Part shown: positions 9,493 to 18,402 of the stretch, in pieces
Layout: the number at the start of each line of letters is the position of its first letter
Numbering within the stretch: position 1 is the first letter of the stretch
Assembly (NCBI GenBank): GCA_934432885.1
Contig: CAKRYY010000016.1
Coordinates: 1 to 61,080 of the forward strand
Origin: an uncultured Lachnospiraceae bacterium
GTDB lineage: Bacteria > Bacillota > Clostridia > Lachnospirales > Lachnospiraceae
Reading direction: 5' to 3'
DNA length: 61,080 bases
The notes under the pieces: model-generated
Told to the model about the DNA's origin: nothing
Databases searched by the model: none
The model's input: the letters and a program-made list of their open reading frames with translations, nothing else
Program-made: the position numbers and the translations under genes

Positions 9493-11612
9493 TAAAAATT
9501 GGTATGCTCATAGGCGACCGGTATGAGATTTTAGAAAAAATCGGTACCGGCGGTATGTCTGATGTATATAAGGCAAAAGACCATAAGCTGAACCGCTTTG
9601 TAGCAGTCAAGGTGCTGAAGCAGGAGTTCAGTGAAAATACAAATTTTGTATCAAAATTCAGAAGCGAAGCCCAGTCGGCAGCAGGGCTGATGCACCCCAA
9701 TATTGTAAATGTATATGATGTCGGCGAGGAAAACGATATTTATTATATCGTGATGGAGCTGGTAGAGGGCATTACGCTGAAGAAATACATTGAAAAAAAG
9801 GCAAGACTTTCCGTAAAGGAAGCCATCAGTATAGCCATTCAGGTTTCAATGGGAATTGAGGCTGCGCATAATAATCATATTATCCATAGAGACATCAAAC
9901 CGCAGAATATCATTATTTCCAAGGACGGTAAGGTAAAGGTAACGGATTTTGGCATTGCCAAAGCGGCTACGAGCAATACCATTACCTCTAATGTCATGGG
10001 CAGCGTTCATTATACTTCGCCGGAGCAGGCAAGAGGCGGCTACAGTGATGAAAAGAGCGATATTTATTCGCTTGGCATTACCCTATTTGAAATGCTGACC
10101 GGAAGAGTTCCCTTTAACGGAGAGACAACAGTTGCAATCGCAATCAAGCATATTCAGGAGCCGATGCCGTCTCCACGTGATTTCGTGCCGGAAATTCCAA
10201 TCAGTGTGGAGCAGATTGTGTTCAAATGTACGCAGAAAAGTCCTGACAGACGGTATCAGAAGATGGCGGATGTCATTGACGATTTAAAACATTCACTGAT
10301 TAGCCCGGATGAAAACTTTGTGGTAATCGACGACGGCGATGCGGCTGGACAGACCAAGGTTATTACCGGAGATGAGGCAAAGAGCAAAAAGAAGCAGGCA
10401 AAGCAGGATAGTGAGGAGGACCATCTGCGTCTGAACGAGACAGGAAAGATTGTTTCAAAGAAAAACGCTGCAAAGGGCAAAAAAGGAGAAGCCCGTATTC
10501 TGGAGGAAGAGGAGGACGATGATTACGATCCCAAAATGGAACGTGTAACCACCATCCTTGCGGTAATTGCAGCAGTTTTGATTGGTTGTATTATTCTTTT
10601 TATTGCAGGAAAGACGCTGGGAATCTTTGATTTGGAAGAAATTAAGTCAAGATTTACCAAGGAAAATGTGAGCGCGCAGGTGGAAATGCCGGATGTCGCG
10701 GGCATGTCGCTGACCCGGGCAAAGAGTACACTGAGCGATTTGGGACTGAATTATAATGTGACCTATAAAGAGTCCTCTGAATACGAACAGGATATTGTAA
10801 TTGGTAGTGACATCAAGGCAGGCAGAAGCATACCTGCCGGGACGGTGGTAGAGCTTACGGTCAGCGCAGGTGCAGAGGGCGTCAGCGTAACGGATGTCAT
10901 GGGAAAATCTCTGGCAGAGGCTACGGCGCTTCTGGAAAAAGAAGGCTTTCAGGTAAGCCGGATGGAGGTTGCCTCCGATACAGTTGAAAAGGGCAATGTT
11001 GTGAGTCAGTCTCCGGCAGCAGGTGAAAAAGCGCCGAGAGGAACTACAGTTACCCTGGAGATAAGCACCGGACCGGATTCCAGTAAGGTCAGTGTGCCCA
11101 ATGTCATGGGAATGGATGAAATGACGGCGACGGTAACGCTGGTAGAAGCAGGACTTGTAGTCGGCAAGGTGGAAACTGTCAATTTTGAGGATCCTGCCTT
11201 TACAGGGCTGGTCTGCTACCAGAGCTATTCGGTTGGCGACCCGGTAGATCCCGGAACAGCTATAGACCTTGCTATCAGCATGGGACCGGCAGACCTGGTA
11301 TATGGTTATAATGGAAGTGTGGAAAGCCCTGCACTTGAGGACCCGACTTATGTTGCGGGTACAGAGGTAACGGTAATTCTTTCCACTGAGGATGGACAGG
11401 AGCTGTTCCGCACAAGGCAGACCTCCTTCCCCTGCACGATTAACGTATCAGGCATCAAGGGAAGCGCAAACGGCAAGATTACATTGCAGTATACAGGCAC
11501 GACGCAGCCTGTCACAACGACAGACCCGACGACGGGCGAGAGCGTAACAACGCCGGGAACGCAGGAAGCAAAGGCATTAGAACGTCTGGTGACGTTTACA
11601 CCGGAAGGATAA
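9489..11612 (+). CDS. prkC: PASTA-domain Ser/Thr protein kinase (PrkC/Stk1)
   Basis: Membrane receptor kinase that senses peptidoglycan fragments or lipid II. The kinase domain spans about residues 12-270, with catalytic K41, HRDIKPQN (D135) and DFG (153-155). A charged linker leads to one transmembrane helix at about 354-376. Three PASTA repeats follow, beginning near residues 398, 464 and 534. The last 100 residues form a Thr-rich extracellular extension beyond the PASTA repeats. Its 4-nt overlap with prpC and the downstream rsgA match the usual Firmicutes order. Confidence 0.95.
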   Translation: MIKIGMLIGDRYEILEKIGTGGMSDVYKAKDHKLNRFVAVKVLKQEFSENTNFVSKFRSEAQSAAGLMHPNIVNVYDVGEENDIYYIVMELVEGITLKKYIEKKARLSVKEAISIAIQVSMGIEAAHNNHIIHRDIKPQNIIISKDGKVKVTDFGIAKAATSNTITSNVMGSVHYTSPEQARGGYSDEKSDIYSLGITLFEMLTGRVPFNGETTVAIAIKHIQEPMPSPRDFVPEIPISVEQIVFKCTQKSPDRRYQKMADVIDDLKHSLISPDENFVVIDDGDAAGQTKVITGDEAKSKKKQAKQDSEEDHLRLNETGKIVSKKNAAKGKKGEARILEEEEDDDYDPKMERVTTILAVIAAVLIGCIILFIAGKTLGIFDLEEIKSRFTKENVSAQVEMPDVAGMSLTRAKSTLSDLGLNYNVTYKESSEYEQDIVIGSDIKAGRSIPAGTVVELTVSAGAEGVSVTDVMGKSLAEATALLEKEGFQVSRMEVASDTVEKGNVVSQSPAAGEKAPRGTTVTLEISTGPDSSKVSVPNVMGMDEMTATVTLVEAGLVVGKVETVNFEDPAFTGLVCYQSYSVGDPVDPGTAIDLAISMGPADLVYGYNGSVESPALEDPTYVAGTEVTVILSTEDGQELFRTRQTSFPCTINVSGIKGSANGKITLQYTGTTQPVTTTDPTTGESVTTPGTQEAKALERLVTFTPEG

Positions 11613-11632
11613 AAGAAGGCAGAGGCTTTTTT

Positions 11633-12520
11633 ATGAAAGGAAAGATTATCAGAGGAATTTCCGGGTTTTACTATGTCCATACGGGTAAGACGGGCGTGTA
11701 TACCTGTAAGGCGAAGGGAATCTTCCGCAAGCTTCAGATAAAGCCGCTCGTCGGAGATGAGGTAGAACTTTCTGTATTGGAGGAAGAAAAAAAAGAGGGA
11801 AATGTAGATAAGATTCTTCCAAGAAAAAATACGCTGATTCGTCCTGCGGTTGCCAATATCGATCAGGCGCTTGTGATTTTTGCAGCAGCAAAGCCGCAGC
11901 CGAATTTCAATCTTCTGGACCGTTTTCTGATTATGATGCAGCAGCAGGAGCTTCCGTGCATATTGTGCTTTAACAAGACGGATTTGATAACAGCAGAGGA
12001 AAGAGAAAAAATACGTCGTATCTATGAGCCGGGCGGCTATCGGATTCTGTTTACAAGTACGAAGGATGGAACGGGGCTTTCTGAGCTGAGAGCGCTTTTG
12101 CAGGGCAGGACAACAACAGTTGCGGGACCTAGCGGCGTTGGAAAATCATCGCTTATCAATCTGCTTCAGCCTAAGGTGCAGATGGAGACCGGAGAAATCA
12201 GCAAAAAGATAGAGCGCGGCAGACATACGACCAGACACAGCGAGCTGATTCGGATAGCAGAGCAGACGTATATTATGGATACGCCGGGTTTCAGTTCCCT
12301 GTCGCTTTTTAATCTGGAAAAGGAGCAGCTTTGCAGCTTTTACCCGGAATTTGAGCAGTATGCGCATGCATGCAGGTTTCAGGGCTGCGTTCATGTGCAG
12401 GAGCCGGACTGTGCCGTAAAGGAAGCACTTTCGGAGGGAAAAATAGACCCCATCCGTTATGAAAATTACAAACTGCTTTATGAAGAACTCAAGGAACAAA
12501 AAGGATACCGTAAGGGTTAA
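11633..12520 (+). CDS. rsgA: Ribosome small-subunit GTPase RsgA
   Basis: Circularly permuted GTPase that helps mature the 30S subunit. An N-terminal OB fold (about 1-70) is followed by the permuted G-motif order: NKTD near 114, then the P-loop GPSGVGKSS near 165, then DTPG near 216. A C-terminal zinc knuckle carries Cys/His ligands at about 247-260. The 295-aa length is normal. In many Firmicutes rpe and a thiamine-pyrophosphokinase gene follow; here a terminator comes directly after. Confidence 0.95.
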   Translation: MKGKIIRGISGFYYVHTGKTGVYTCKAKGIFRKLQIKPLVGDEVELSVLEEEKKEGNVDKILPRKNTLIRPAVANIDQALVIFAAAKPQPNFNLLDRFLIMMQQQELPCILCFNKTDLITAEEREKIRRIYEPGGYRILFTSTKDGTGLSELRALLQGRTTTVAGPSGVGKSSLINLLQPKVQMETGEISKKIERGRHTTRHSELIRIAEQTYIMDTPGFSSLSLFNLEKEQLCSFYPEFEQYAHACRFQGCVHVQEPDCAVKEALSEGKIDPIRYENYKLLYEELKEQKGYRKG

Positions 12521-12546
12521 GGACAGCTATTTTGGCTGTCCTTTTA
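12519..12546 (+). terminator. Intrinsic terminator after rsgA
   Basis: AAGGACAGC and GCTGTCCTT form a 9-bp stem around a 7-nt loop, ending in a short T run. It begins inside the rsgA stop codon. Confidence 0.85.
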
Positions 12547-12547
12547 A

Positions 12548-12578
12548 AATCTTAAGATTCTATTATCTTACTTAAGAT
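12548..12578. promoter_or_regulatory. Tandem palindromes upstream of holA
   Basis: A perfect palindrome AATCTTAAGATT (12548-12559) is followed after 5 bp by a second, ATCTTA-CT-TAAGAT (12565-12578). They share the half-site ATCTTA and end 4 bp before the holA -35 element. The arrangement looks like an operator for a dimeric regulator; the regulator is unknown. Confidence 0.45.
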
Positions 12579-12582
12579 ATGG

Positions 12583-12612
12583 TTGAAAGAAATCAGTGGA
12601 AAGTGATAGAAT
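12583..12612 (+). promoter_or_regulatory. holA promoter, apparently leaderless
   Basis: TTGAAA (12583-12588), an 18-bp spacer and TAGAAT (12607-12612) with a TG one base upstream form a good extended -10 promoter. The expected +1, 7 nt after the -10, is the A of the holA ATG at 12619. No Shine-Dalgarno sequence is present in the preceding 15 bases. Confidence 0.6.
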
Positions 12613-12618
12613 CAAGCT

Positions 12619-13593
12619 ATGAAACAGTTAAATGAAGACATCAAAAGCGGACAATTTAAAAACTGTTATCTCCTTTTTGGTGAGGAGGATTACCTCAGAA
12701 AGCAGTACAGAGACAGGCTGCGTCTTGCCCTCACACAGGGAGATACGATGAATTGCCATTATTTTGAGGGAAAAGACGTAAATACCGGCGAGGTGATAGA
12801 TCTTGCGCAGACGCTCCCCTTTCTTGCGCAGAGAAGGGTAATTGTAATAGAAAACAGCGGTCTGTTTAAAAAGGGAGGGGAAGAGCTGGCAGGCTATTTG
12901 CAGAATTTGCCGGAGACTACCTGCCTGATTTTTGTGGAAACAGAGATTGATAAGCGCAGCAGGCTGTTTAAGGCAGTAAAAGAGATTGGACACATTTCGG
13001 AATTTCCCATACAGGATGAAAGAACACTGCATCGGTGGATTGCAGGGCTGGCATCAAAAGAGGGAAAGACGATGTCGGCTGCGGACATCAGTTATTTTCT
13101 GGAAAAAACAGGAACTGATATGGAGAATATCAGGACAGAGCTAGAAAAGCTGTTCTGTTACACAATAGAGAAAAATGAAGTGACCAGAGAGGATGTAGAT
13201 GCAATCTGCACGCGCAGGATTACCAATCAGATTTTCGATATGATAAATGCAGTGGCGGATAAGAACAGAAAGCGGGCGCTTGCCCTGTATTATGACCTGC
13301 TTGCCTTAAAGGAGCCGCCGATGCGGATTCTATTTTTGATTGCCAGACAGTTTAACCTGCTTTTACAGGTAAAGGGGTGTAGGGAAAAGGGCTATGACAA
13401 TCGGACCATTGCAGGCATGACGGGACTGCGGGATTTTCTCGTAGGGAAATATGCGTCGCAGGCTGCGAGATTTCAGACGGATACACTCAGACAGGCAGTA
13501 ACAGAGTGTGTAGAAATGGAAGAGAGCATCAAGACAGGAAAGATGAACGATGTTATGGGCGTGGAGCTTTTGCTGTTTCATTACAGCGGATGA
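12619..13593 (+). CDS. holA: DNA polymerase III delta subunit (HolA)
   Basis: Clamp-loader subunit that opens the beta sliding clamp. The 324-aa protein has the layout of HolA: an N-terminal AAA+-like domain opening with the LLFGEEDYL segment, without a functional Walker A, then lid and C-terminal collar domains. The N-terminal residues after the ATG at 12619 match the usual family start, so the start is probably correct although it lacks a ribosome site and sits where transcription should begin. Confidence 0.9.
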   Translation: MKQLNEDIKSGQFKNCYLLFGEEDYLRKQYRDRLRLALTQGDTMNCHYFEGKDVNTGEVIDLAQTLPFLAQRRVIVIENSGLFKKGGEELAGYLQNLPETTCLIFVETEIDKRSRLFKAVKEIGHISEFPIQDERTLHRWIAGLASKEGKTMSAADISYFLEKTGTDMENIRTELEKLFCYTIEKNEVTREDVDAICTRRITNQIFDMINAVADKNRKRALALYYDLLALKEPPMRILFLIARQFNLLLQVKGCREKGYDNRTIAGMTGLRDFLVGKYASQAARFQTDTLRQAVTECVEMEESIKTGKMNDVMGVELLLFHYSG

Positions 13594-13623
13594 CCCTGCC
13601 AGCAGGCTTCGGAGAAATAGAGT

Positions 13624-14331
13624 ATGAAAGAAAAGATACCGGTTATTACGGTAAAGGATCTGTATAAGATATACCGGGTGGGAGAGACGAGGGTCCGTGC
13701 CTTAAACGGTGTGGATTTTACGATTTACAGAGGTGAGTTCTGTGCGATTGTAGGCGCTTCTGGCTCGGGAAAGTCTACGCTGCTCAATATGCTTGCAGGG
13801 CTGGAGGCTCCTACAAAGGGAGAAATTATTATTGCAGGGGAGCATATTGAAAAAAAGAATGAAAATGAGCTGGTACGTTTCAGACAGGAACATATTGGCT
13901 TTATTTTTCAGTCCTTTAATCTGATGGCATCCATGAACGCGGTGGAGAATGTGGCGCTGCCGCTTACCTTTCAGGGGATGGAAAAGAAAAAGAGGCTGCA
14001 GAAGGCAGAAAAGATGTTAAAGCTGGTCGGGCTTACCAAATATATGACGCATAAGCCCTCACAGATGTCTGGCGGACAGCAGCAGCGTGTGGGTGTGGCG
14101 AGGGCTCTTGTGGTGGAGCCGGAGATTGTATTCGCGGATGAGCCTACAGGAAATCTTGACTTCGCGACATCCAGAGATGTTATGCGGCTGATGCAGCAGA
14201 TTGTCAGGGAAAAGCAGCAGACGCTGGTTATGGTAACGCATGACCGTGAACTGGCAGGCTTTGCAGACAGGATATTCCATATCCGGGATGGTAAAATCAT
14301 ACAAATAGAGGAAAATGAGGAGCAGACATGA
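13624..14331 (+). CDS. MacB/LolD-type ABC transporter ATP-binding protein
   Basis: Cytoplasmic ATPase of a MacB-like (type VII) ABC system. Walker A GASGSGKST is near residue 44, the signature SGGQQQR near 149 and Walker B ending in DEPTGNLD near 172. These are strong matches to the LolD/MacB/SalX group. Its stop overlaps the next gene by 4 nt (ATGA), and the FtsX-like permease is third in the row, so the three genes form one operon. The cargo is unknown. Confidence 0.93.
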   Translation: MKEKIPVITVKDLYKIYRVGETRVRALNGVDFTIYRGEFCAIVGASGSGKSTLLNMLAGLEAPTKGEIIIAGEHIEKKNENELVRFRQEHIGFIFQSFNLMASMNAVENVALPLTFQGMEKKKRLQKAEKMLKLVGLTKYMTHKPSQMSGGQQQRVGVARALVVEPEIVFADEPTGNLDFATSRDVMRLMQQIVREKQQTLVMVTHDRELAGFADRIFHIRDGKIIQIEENEEQT

Positions 14332-16031
14332 AAAACTGGAAAAAAAGGATCGGAATTTTTTTGCTTTGTGGAATGTGTTTGACACCGCAGATGATTGTAC
14401 AGGCGGAAAATAACAGCAGCTATTCGGATGAGGCGGACGATGACGAAATTGCGGATGCAGTCAATAGACTTTCTACCTATTACAAAAATCTGCGTCTTGT
14501 CAATGAAGAGGATTTGACAGAGGAACAGCTTAAAAAGCTGGAAAAAATCTGTAATGATGCCAGAAATTATATTGCGGGAACCGATGATATTACGAGCGCA
14601 CAGGTAGAAATACATGTATCGGAAACCAAGGCGTTGATGGATTCCTATCTGCAGAAATGTCTGGCGGAAAGACCACAGTCTACAGTAGATTATCTGGCGG
14701 TTGGCAATGTTTATGATGCGCCCATAGCAAAGCATGGAGAGGGCGTTGTGCTGATTCTGCCTATTCTGAACCTTGGAACAGAGACATTGACAAATGTAAT
14801 CGTTACGCCGGTTATCTCCAATTCTGTGAAGGAATGGCCTTTTGAAATCAGCCGTACCGGCTATGCAGAGGAAATCGGAGAGATTCCGGGCAGCCATAAT
14901 ATGGAGGAAGCCTATGCAAACCACAGAGAGGTGCGGTATGCGCTGGCAACGAGACAGGACGTTTTAAGCGGTTACTACAAACTGGATTTCAACGTGGTAT
15001 ATGAGAGAGAAGGAAAGCCGGAGAAAGCGGTGCTCTCTACCTATGTGAAGGCGATTGGTGCATCTGGAAGTGGTATGGTGGATGAGGATGGCGACGGCAG
15101 CAAGACGTCAGTTCCCCGTATTATCGTAACCGGATTTGAGACGGAGCCTAAGGATGTATTTGCAGGAACGACCTTTCTTTTGAAAATCCATGTTAAAAAT
15201 ACATCCTCACGTACGGCAGTGTCCAATGTGGAATTTGACCTGGAAGCTGCGACAGAGGGTAAGGATGAAAATACGCTCTATGCCTCTTTTCTTCCTACTT
15301 CCGGTTCCAACAGCATCTACGTGCCGTCGATTCCCATTGGAGGGGAAACAGAGCTTACGATGGAAATGACGGCAAAGGCTGATTTGGTGCAAAAGCCGTA
15401 TGCCATTGATATGACAATGAAATATGAGGATGAAAAGTATAATGCCTATGAGAATAAGACCAGCCTTTCGGTTCCGGTAAAACAGCTTTCCCGGATAGAA
15501 TATGGAACACCGGAGGTGCTTCCGGAGTCCATTACCATCGGCAGTCAGGCAAATGTTGTTTTCAGTGTTTACAATACGGGAAAAACGACGCTGTATAATG
15601 TCAAGGTGCGCTTTGAGGATGAGACAGTATCTGGCGGCGAGTATTATGTAGGTAAGCTGGAATCCGGCGCAACGGGAAATGTTGATACGATGGTGACGGG
15701 AGAGGCGGCAACGATGGATGATGGAATGATAAAGACCATCATTTCCTATGAAAATGATGCCGGAGAGGTAACTGAGGTAGAGACGCAGATTCCGCTATAT
15801 GTGACAGAAGAGATGATGGACGATATGGATTATATGCCGGTTGAGGATGTACCGGAGCAGAGCAGCCGCCTGCCACTCATTCTGGGAATTGTGGCAGCTG
15901 TTATTGTGGCTGTAGTCATCGTGGTTATTCTGATTGTCCGCAGCAGAAAAAAGAAAAAGGCAAAACGGCAGCAGGAAGAGGATTTGGCAGAGCTGCTTAC
16001 AGATGAAGACGAAGGCAAAAAGGGAGAATAA
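14328..16031 (+). CDS. Secreted membrane-anchored ABC-associated protein (COG1361-like)
   Basis: A 567-aa extracellular protein. It has a signal peptide (residues 1 to about 27, ending at QAE), a helical region (30-120), and beta-rich modules resembling CARDB/NEW3 folds. These recur as paired segments of the type 'nTGkttlyNVkV' near residues 150, 290 and 420. A C-terminal transmembrane helix lies at about 515-538, followed by a Lys/Arg-rich stop-transfer and an acidic tail. Lying between the ATPase and permease genes, it probably acts as the external partner of the exporter. Function is inferred from context only. Confidence 0.72.
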   Translation: MKNWKKRIGIFLLCGMCLTPQMIVQAENNSSYSDEADDDEIADAVNRLSTYYKNLRLVNEEDLTEEQLKKLEKICNDARNYIAGTDDITSAQVEIHVSETKALMDSYLQKCLAERPQSTVDYLAVGNVYDAPIAKHGEGVVLILPILNLGTETLTNVIVTPVISNSVKEWPFEISRTGYAEEIGEIPGSHNMEEAYANHREVRYALATRQDVLSGYYKLDFNVVYEREGKPEKAVLSTYVKAIGASGSGMVDEDGDGSKTSVPRIIVTGFETEPKDVFAGTTFLLKIHVKNTSSRTAVSNVEFDLEAATEGKDENTLYASFLPTSGSNSIYVPSIPIGGETELTMEMTAKADLVQKPYAIDMTMKYEDEKYNAYENKTSLSVPVKQLSRIEYGTPEVLPESITIGSQANVVFSVYNTGKTTLYNVKVRFEDETVSGGEYYVGKLESGATGNVDTMVTGEAATMDDGMIKTIISYENDAGEVTEVETQIPLYVTEEMMDDMDYMPVEDVPEQSSRLPLILGIVAAVIVAVVIVVILIVRSRKKKKAKRQQEEDLAELLTDEDEGKKGE

Positions 16032-16032
16032 A

Positions 16033-17394
16033 ATGCGTTTCGGCGATCTTTTGTATATGAGCATTTCCAATCTCTGGAAACGAAAGGTGCGGACCTTTCT
16101 GACCGTGCTCGGTGTCGTAATCGGTACGGCGTCGATTGTCGTCATGGTATCTCTCGGACTTGGCTTAAACCGGGCGGCAATGCAGGACATTGAGGAAAAT
16201 GGCGGATTGACGACCATTACCGTACAGGAAGCCGACAACTATGGTGACAGTGGTGAAAAGGCGGAGAAGGACAAAAAGCATCTGGATGACAATCTGGTTA
16301 AAACAATTCAGGAAAATCCCTATGTGAAGCTGGCGTCTCCGGTGCTCTCTGTTTCTGTGCTTGCAAAATGCGGCGCCTATGAAAATTATATGGAAGTCAG
16401 GGGAATGAGCACGGAAGCCCTTGTAGATATGCAGTTTTCACTGGAGGACGGTGAGGTGCCGGTTTCAGAAAAGGATCTGGCTTTCTTATACGGAAATCAG
16501 ATTCTGACAGGCTTTCAGAATCCAAGAACCGGTGCGGGCTATTGGATGGATGGAACACTGCCGGATATTAACCTTGCAAAGGATTCGGTATTTTTCATCT
16601 ATGATATGGACAGCTACTATTCGGCGCAGAATAATGACTCCTCTGGTGGAGGAGCTGCAGCGAAGCCGCCTAAAAAATATCTGGCGCAATATGCGGGGCT
16701 GATTGCAGGCGGACAGGATACTTATAATGCAAACAGCTGGAGCGTTTACTGCAATATCCTGCCGTTAGAGGCGCAGCTAAAGAGGATTTTCCGCGGAAAG
16801 GCGATTCCGGGGCAGCCGCTTACGGCTTCTGGAAAGCCTTATAAGCAGATGTATTATAATGAAATCTATGTCAAGGTCGATGATATGGAGCATGTTGCCG
16901 ATGTGCAGAAGTGGATTACGGATATGGGCTACCAGACCTATAGCAATACGGACTGGGTGGAGTCCATGAAGAAGCAGTACGGCTACATTCAGGCGGTGCT
17001 TGGTGGAATTGGTGCAGTTTCACTGGTTGTCGCCGCAATCGGAATTACCAATACCATGATGATGTCAATTTATGAACGGACGAAGGAAATCGGTGTCATG
17101 AAGGTAATCGGATGCGATATGCGTGACATAAGGCGCCTTTTTTTGATGGAGGCGGGCTTTATCGGACTGATTGGTGGATTTTCAGGTATTCTGTTCAGTG
17201 CACTGATTTCGTTTATCATAAACAGGATAACTGCCGGTGCTGGAATTGGCGCAGAAGGAGGACTTTCCTACATTCCTTTCTGGCTTGCCGGCAGCAGCAT
17301 CGTATTTGCTGTTTTGGTCGGTATGCTGGCAGGGCTGCTCCCTGCAATGCGTGCAATGCGCTTAAGCCCTCTTGCTGCAATACGGAATGAATGA
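16033..17394 (+). CDS. MacB-like ABC transporter permease (FtsX domain)
   Basis: Membrane subunit of the three-gene ABC system. There is one N-terminal transmembrane helix after a basic stretch (about residues 18-42), a large extracellular MacB periplasmic-core-like domain (about 43-310), and three C-terminal helices forming the FtsX domain with the 'YERTKEIGVMKVIG' coupling segment. The frame is open further upstream into the previous gene, but the ATG at 16033, one base after its stop, gives the normal family N-terminus (453 aa). Confidence 0.9.
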   Translation: MRFGDLLYMSISNLWKRKVRTFLTVLGVVIGTASIVVMVSLGLGLNRAAMQDIEENGGLTTITVQEADNYGDSGEKAEKDKKHLDDNLVKTIQENPYVKLASPVLSVSVLAKCGAYENYMEVRGMSTEALVDMQFSLEDGEVPVSEKDLAFLYGNQILTGFQNPRTGAGYWMDGTLPDINLAKDSVFFIYDMDSYYSAQNNDSSGGGAAAKPPKKYLAQYAGLIAGGQDTYNANSWSVYCNILPLEAQLKRIFRGKAIPGQPLTASGKPYKQMYYNEIYVKVDDMEHVADVQKWITDMGYQTYSNTDWVESMKKQYGYIQAVLGGIGAVSLVVAAIGITNTMMMSIYERTKEIGVMKVIGCDMRDIRRLFLMEAGFIGLIGGFSGILFSALISFIINRITAGAGIGAEGGLSYIPFWLAGSSIVFAVLVGMLAGLLPAMRAMRLSPLAAIRNE

Positions 17395-17423
17395 TTGATT
17401 TTGAAAGGATGAAGTGTTAGAAT
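17395..17423 (+). promoter_or_regulatory. Promoter of the formate/nitrite channel gene
   Basis: TTGATT (17395-17400) and TAGAAT (17418-17423) are 17 bp apart, with a TG before the -10. The -35 begins immediately after the stop codon of the ABC permease gene. Confidence 0.6.
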
Positions 17424-17468
17424 ACTCTTTGGTGTTCTTTCAAATGAAAAGAAAAGGGAGCAGAGGAT

Positions 17469-18308
17469 ATGGAAAACCATTTTAATTCACCCCAGGAGGT
17501 CATTCAGGGAAATATAAATGCCGGGGTTGTAAAGACGGAAAGAAAGCTCGGACAGCTTATTTTAATGGGTATTATGGCAGGCGCTTTTATTGCGCTTGGC
17601 GGTGCATCAAGCAATGTAGCGGTACATGGGATTGCAGATGTAGGCTTAGCAAGAACGCTTGCAGGTGTTATTTTCCCGGTGGGACTTATGCTGATTGTAT
17701 TGGTCGGCGGAGAGCTTTTTACAGGAAACTGTCTGATTTCGATGGCAGTTTTAAATAAGAAAACGACGATTGGCAAAATGCTTGCAAATCTGGTTATTGT
17801 ATATTGCAGCAATCTGGTTGGCGCGCTGATTATTGATTATCTTGTTTTCTACAGCGGACAGCTTAATTACTCAGGCGGAGGGCTTGGCGCGTATACGATT
17901 AAGGTTGCCGCAGCCAAGGTCGCTATCAGCCCACTTACAGGAATTGCTTCCGGAATTTTGTGTAACATGCTGGTTTGTCTTGCAATTCTTATGGCAGGCG
18001 CAGCAAGGGATGTGGCTGGAAAGATTCTGGCGATTTTCTTCCCTATCTGTGCATTTGTAGTTGGCGGTTATGAACACTGCGTTGCGAATATGTTCTATAT
18101 TCCGGCAGGAATTCTTGCAGCATCCAATCCGGTTTATGTGGCAAAGGCAGAGGAGCTGTATGGAATTACGGCGCAGCAGTGTCAGGAGCTGACAGCAGCA
18201 GCGAGCCTTCGCAATTTCATTCCGGTTACAATCGGCAATATGATTGGCGGCGCGCTGTTTATCGGTGTGATGTATTATTTCATTTTCATCCATAAAAAGG
18301 AAAAATAA
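17469..18308 (+). CDS. Formate/nitrite transporter family channel
   Basis: Pentameric FNT-family channel for formate, nitrite or a similar small anion; six transmembrane segments are apparent across 279 aa. Family hallmarks include the GGELFTGNCL segment near residue 80 and HCVANMFYIP near residue 200, which line the pore. FocA (formate) and NirC (nitrite) cannot be separated from sequence alone; formate export is plausible for a fermentative anaerobe, but no pyruvate formate-lyase gene is adjacent. It has its own promoter and a strong terminator. Confidence 0.88.
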   Translation: MENHFNSPQEVIQGNINAGVVKTERKLGQLILMGIMAGAFIALGGASSNVAVHGIADVGLARTLAGVIFPVGLMLIVLVGGELFTGNCLISMAVLNKKTTIGKMLANLVIVYCSNLVGALIIDYLVFYSGQLNYSGGGLGAYTIKVAAAKVAISPLTGIASGILCNMLVCLAILMAGAARDVAGKILAIFFPICAFVVGGYEHCVANMFYIPAGILAASNPVYVAKAEELYGITAQQCQELTAAASLRNFIPVTIGNMIGGALFIGVMYYFIFIHKKEK

Positions 18309-18342
18309 AGCAGAAGCATCCGGCATGGAGGGTTTTTGCTTC

Positions 18343-18386
18343 ATACAAAAGAGCAGGCGGTGTAAATATCGCCTGCTCTTTTGTAT
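18343..18386. terminator. Bidirectional terminator
   Basis: A perfect 17-bp stem (18343-18359 with 18370-18386) around a 10-nt loop carries T-rich sequence in both readings. It separates the converging FNT and sensor genes. Confidence 0.9.
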
Positions 18387-18402
18387 GTATAATCAGAAAC
18401 GA

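Noticed and set aside
13971..14924. A 317-codon minus-strand frame antisense to the ABC ATPase and its partner gene
   Set aside because: No ribosome site, no protein motif, Cys/Arg/Ile-rich shadow composition; the plus-strand genes are well supported.
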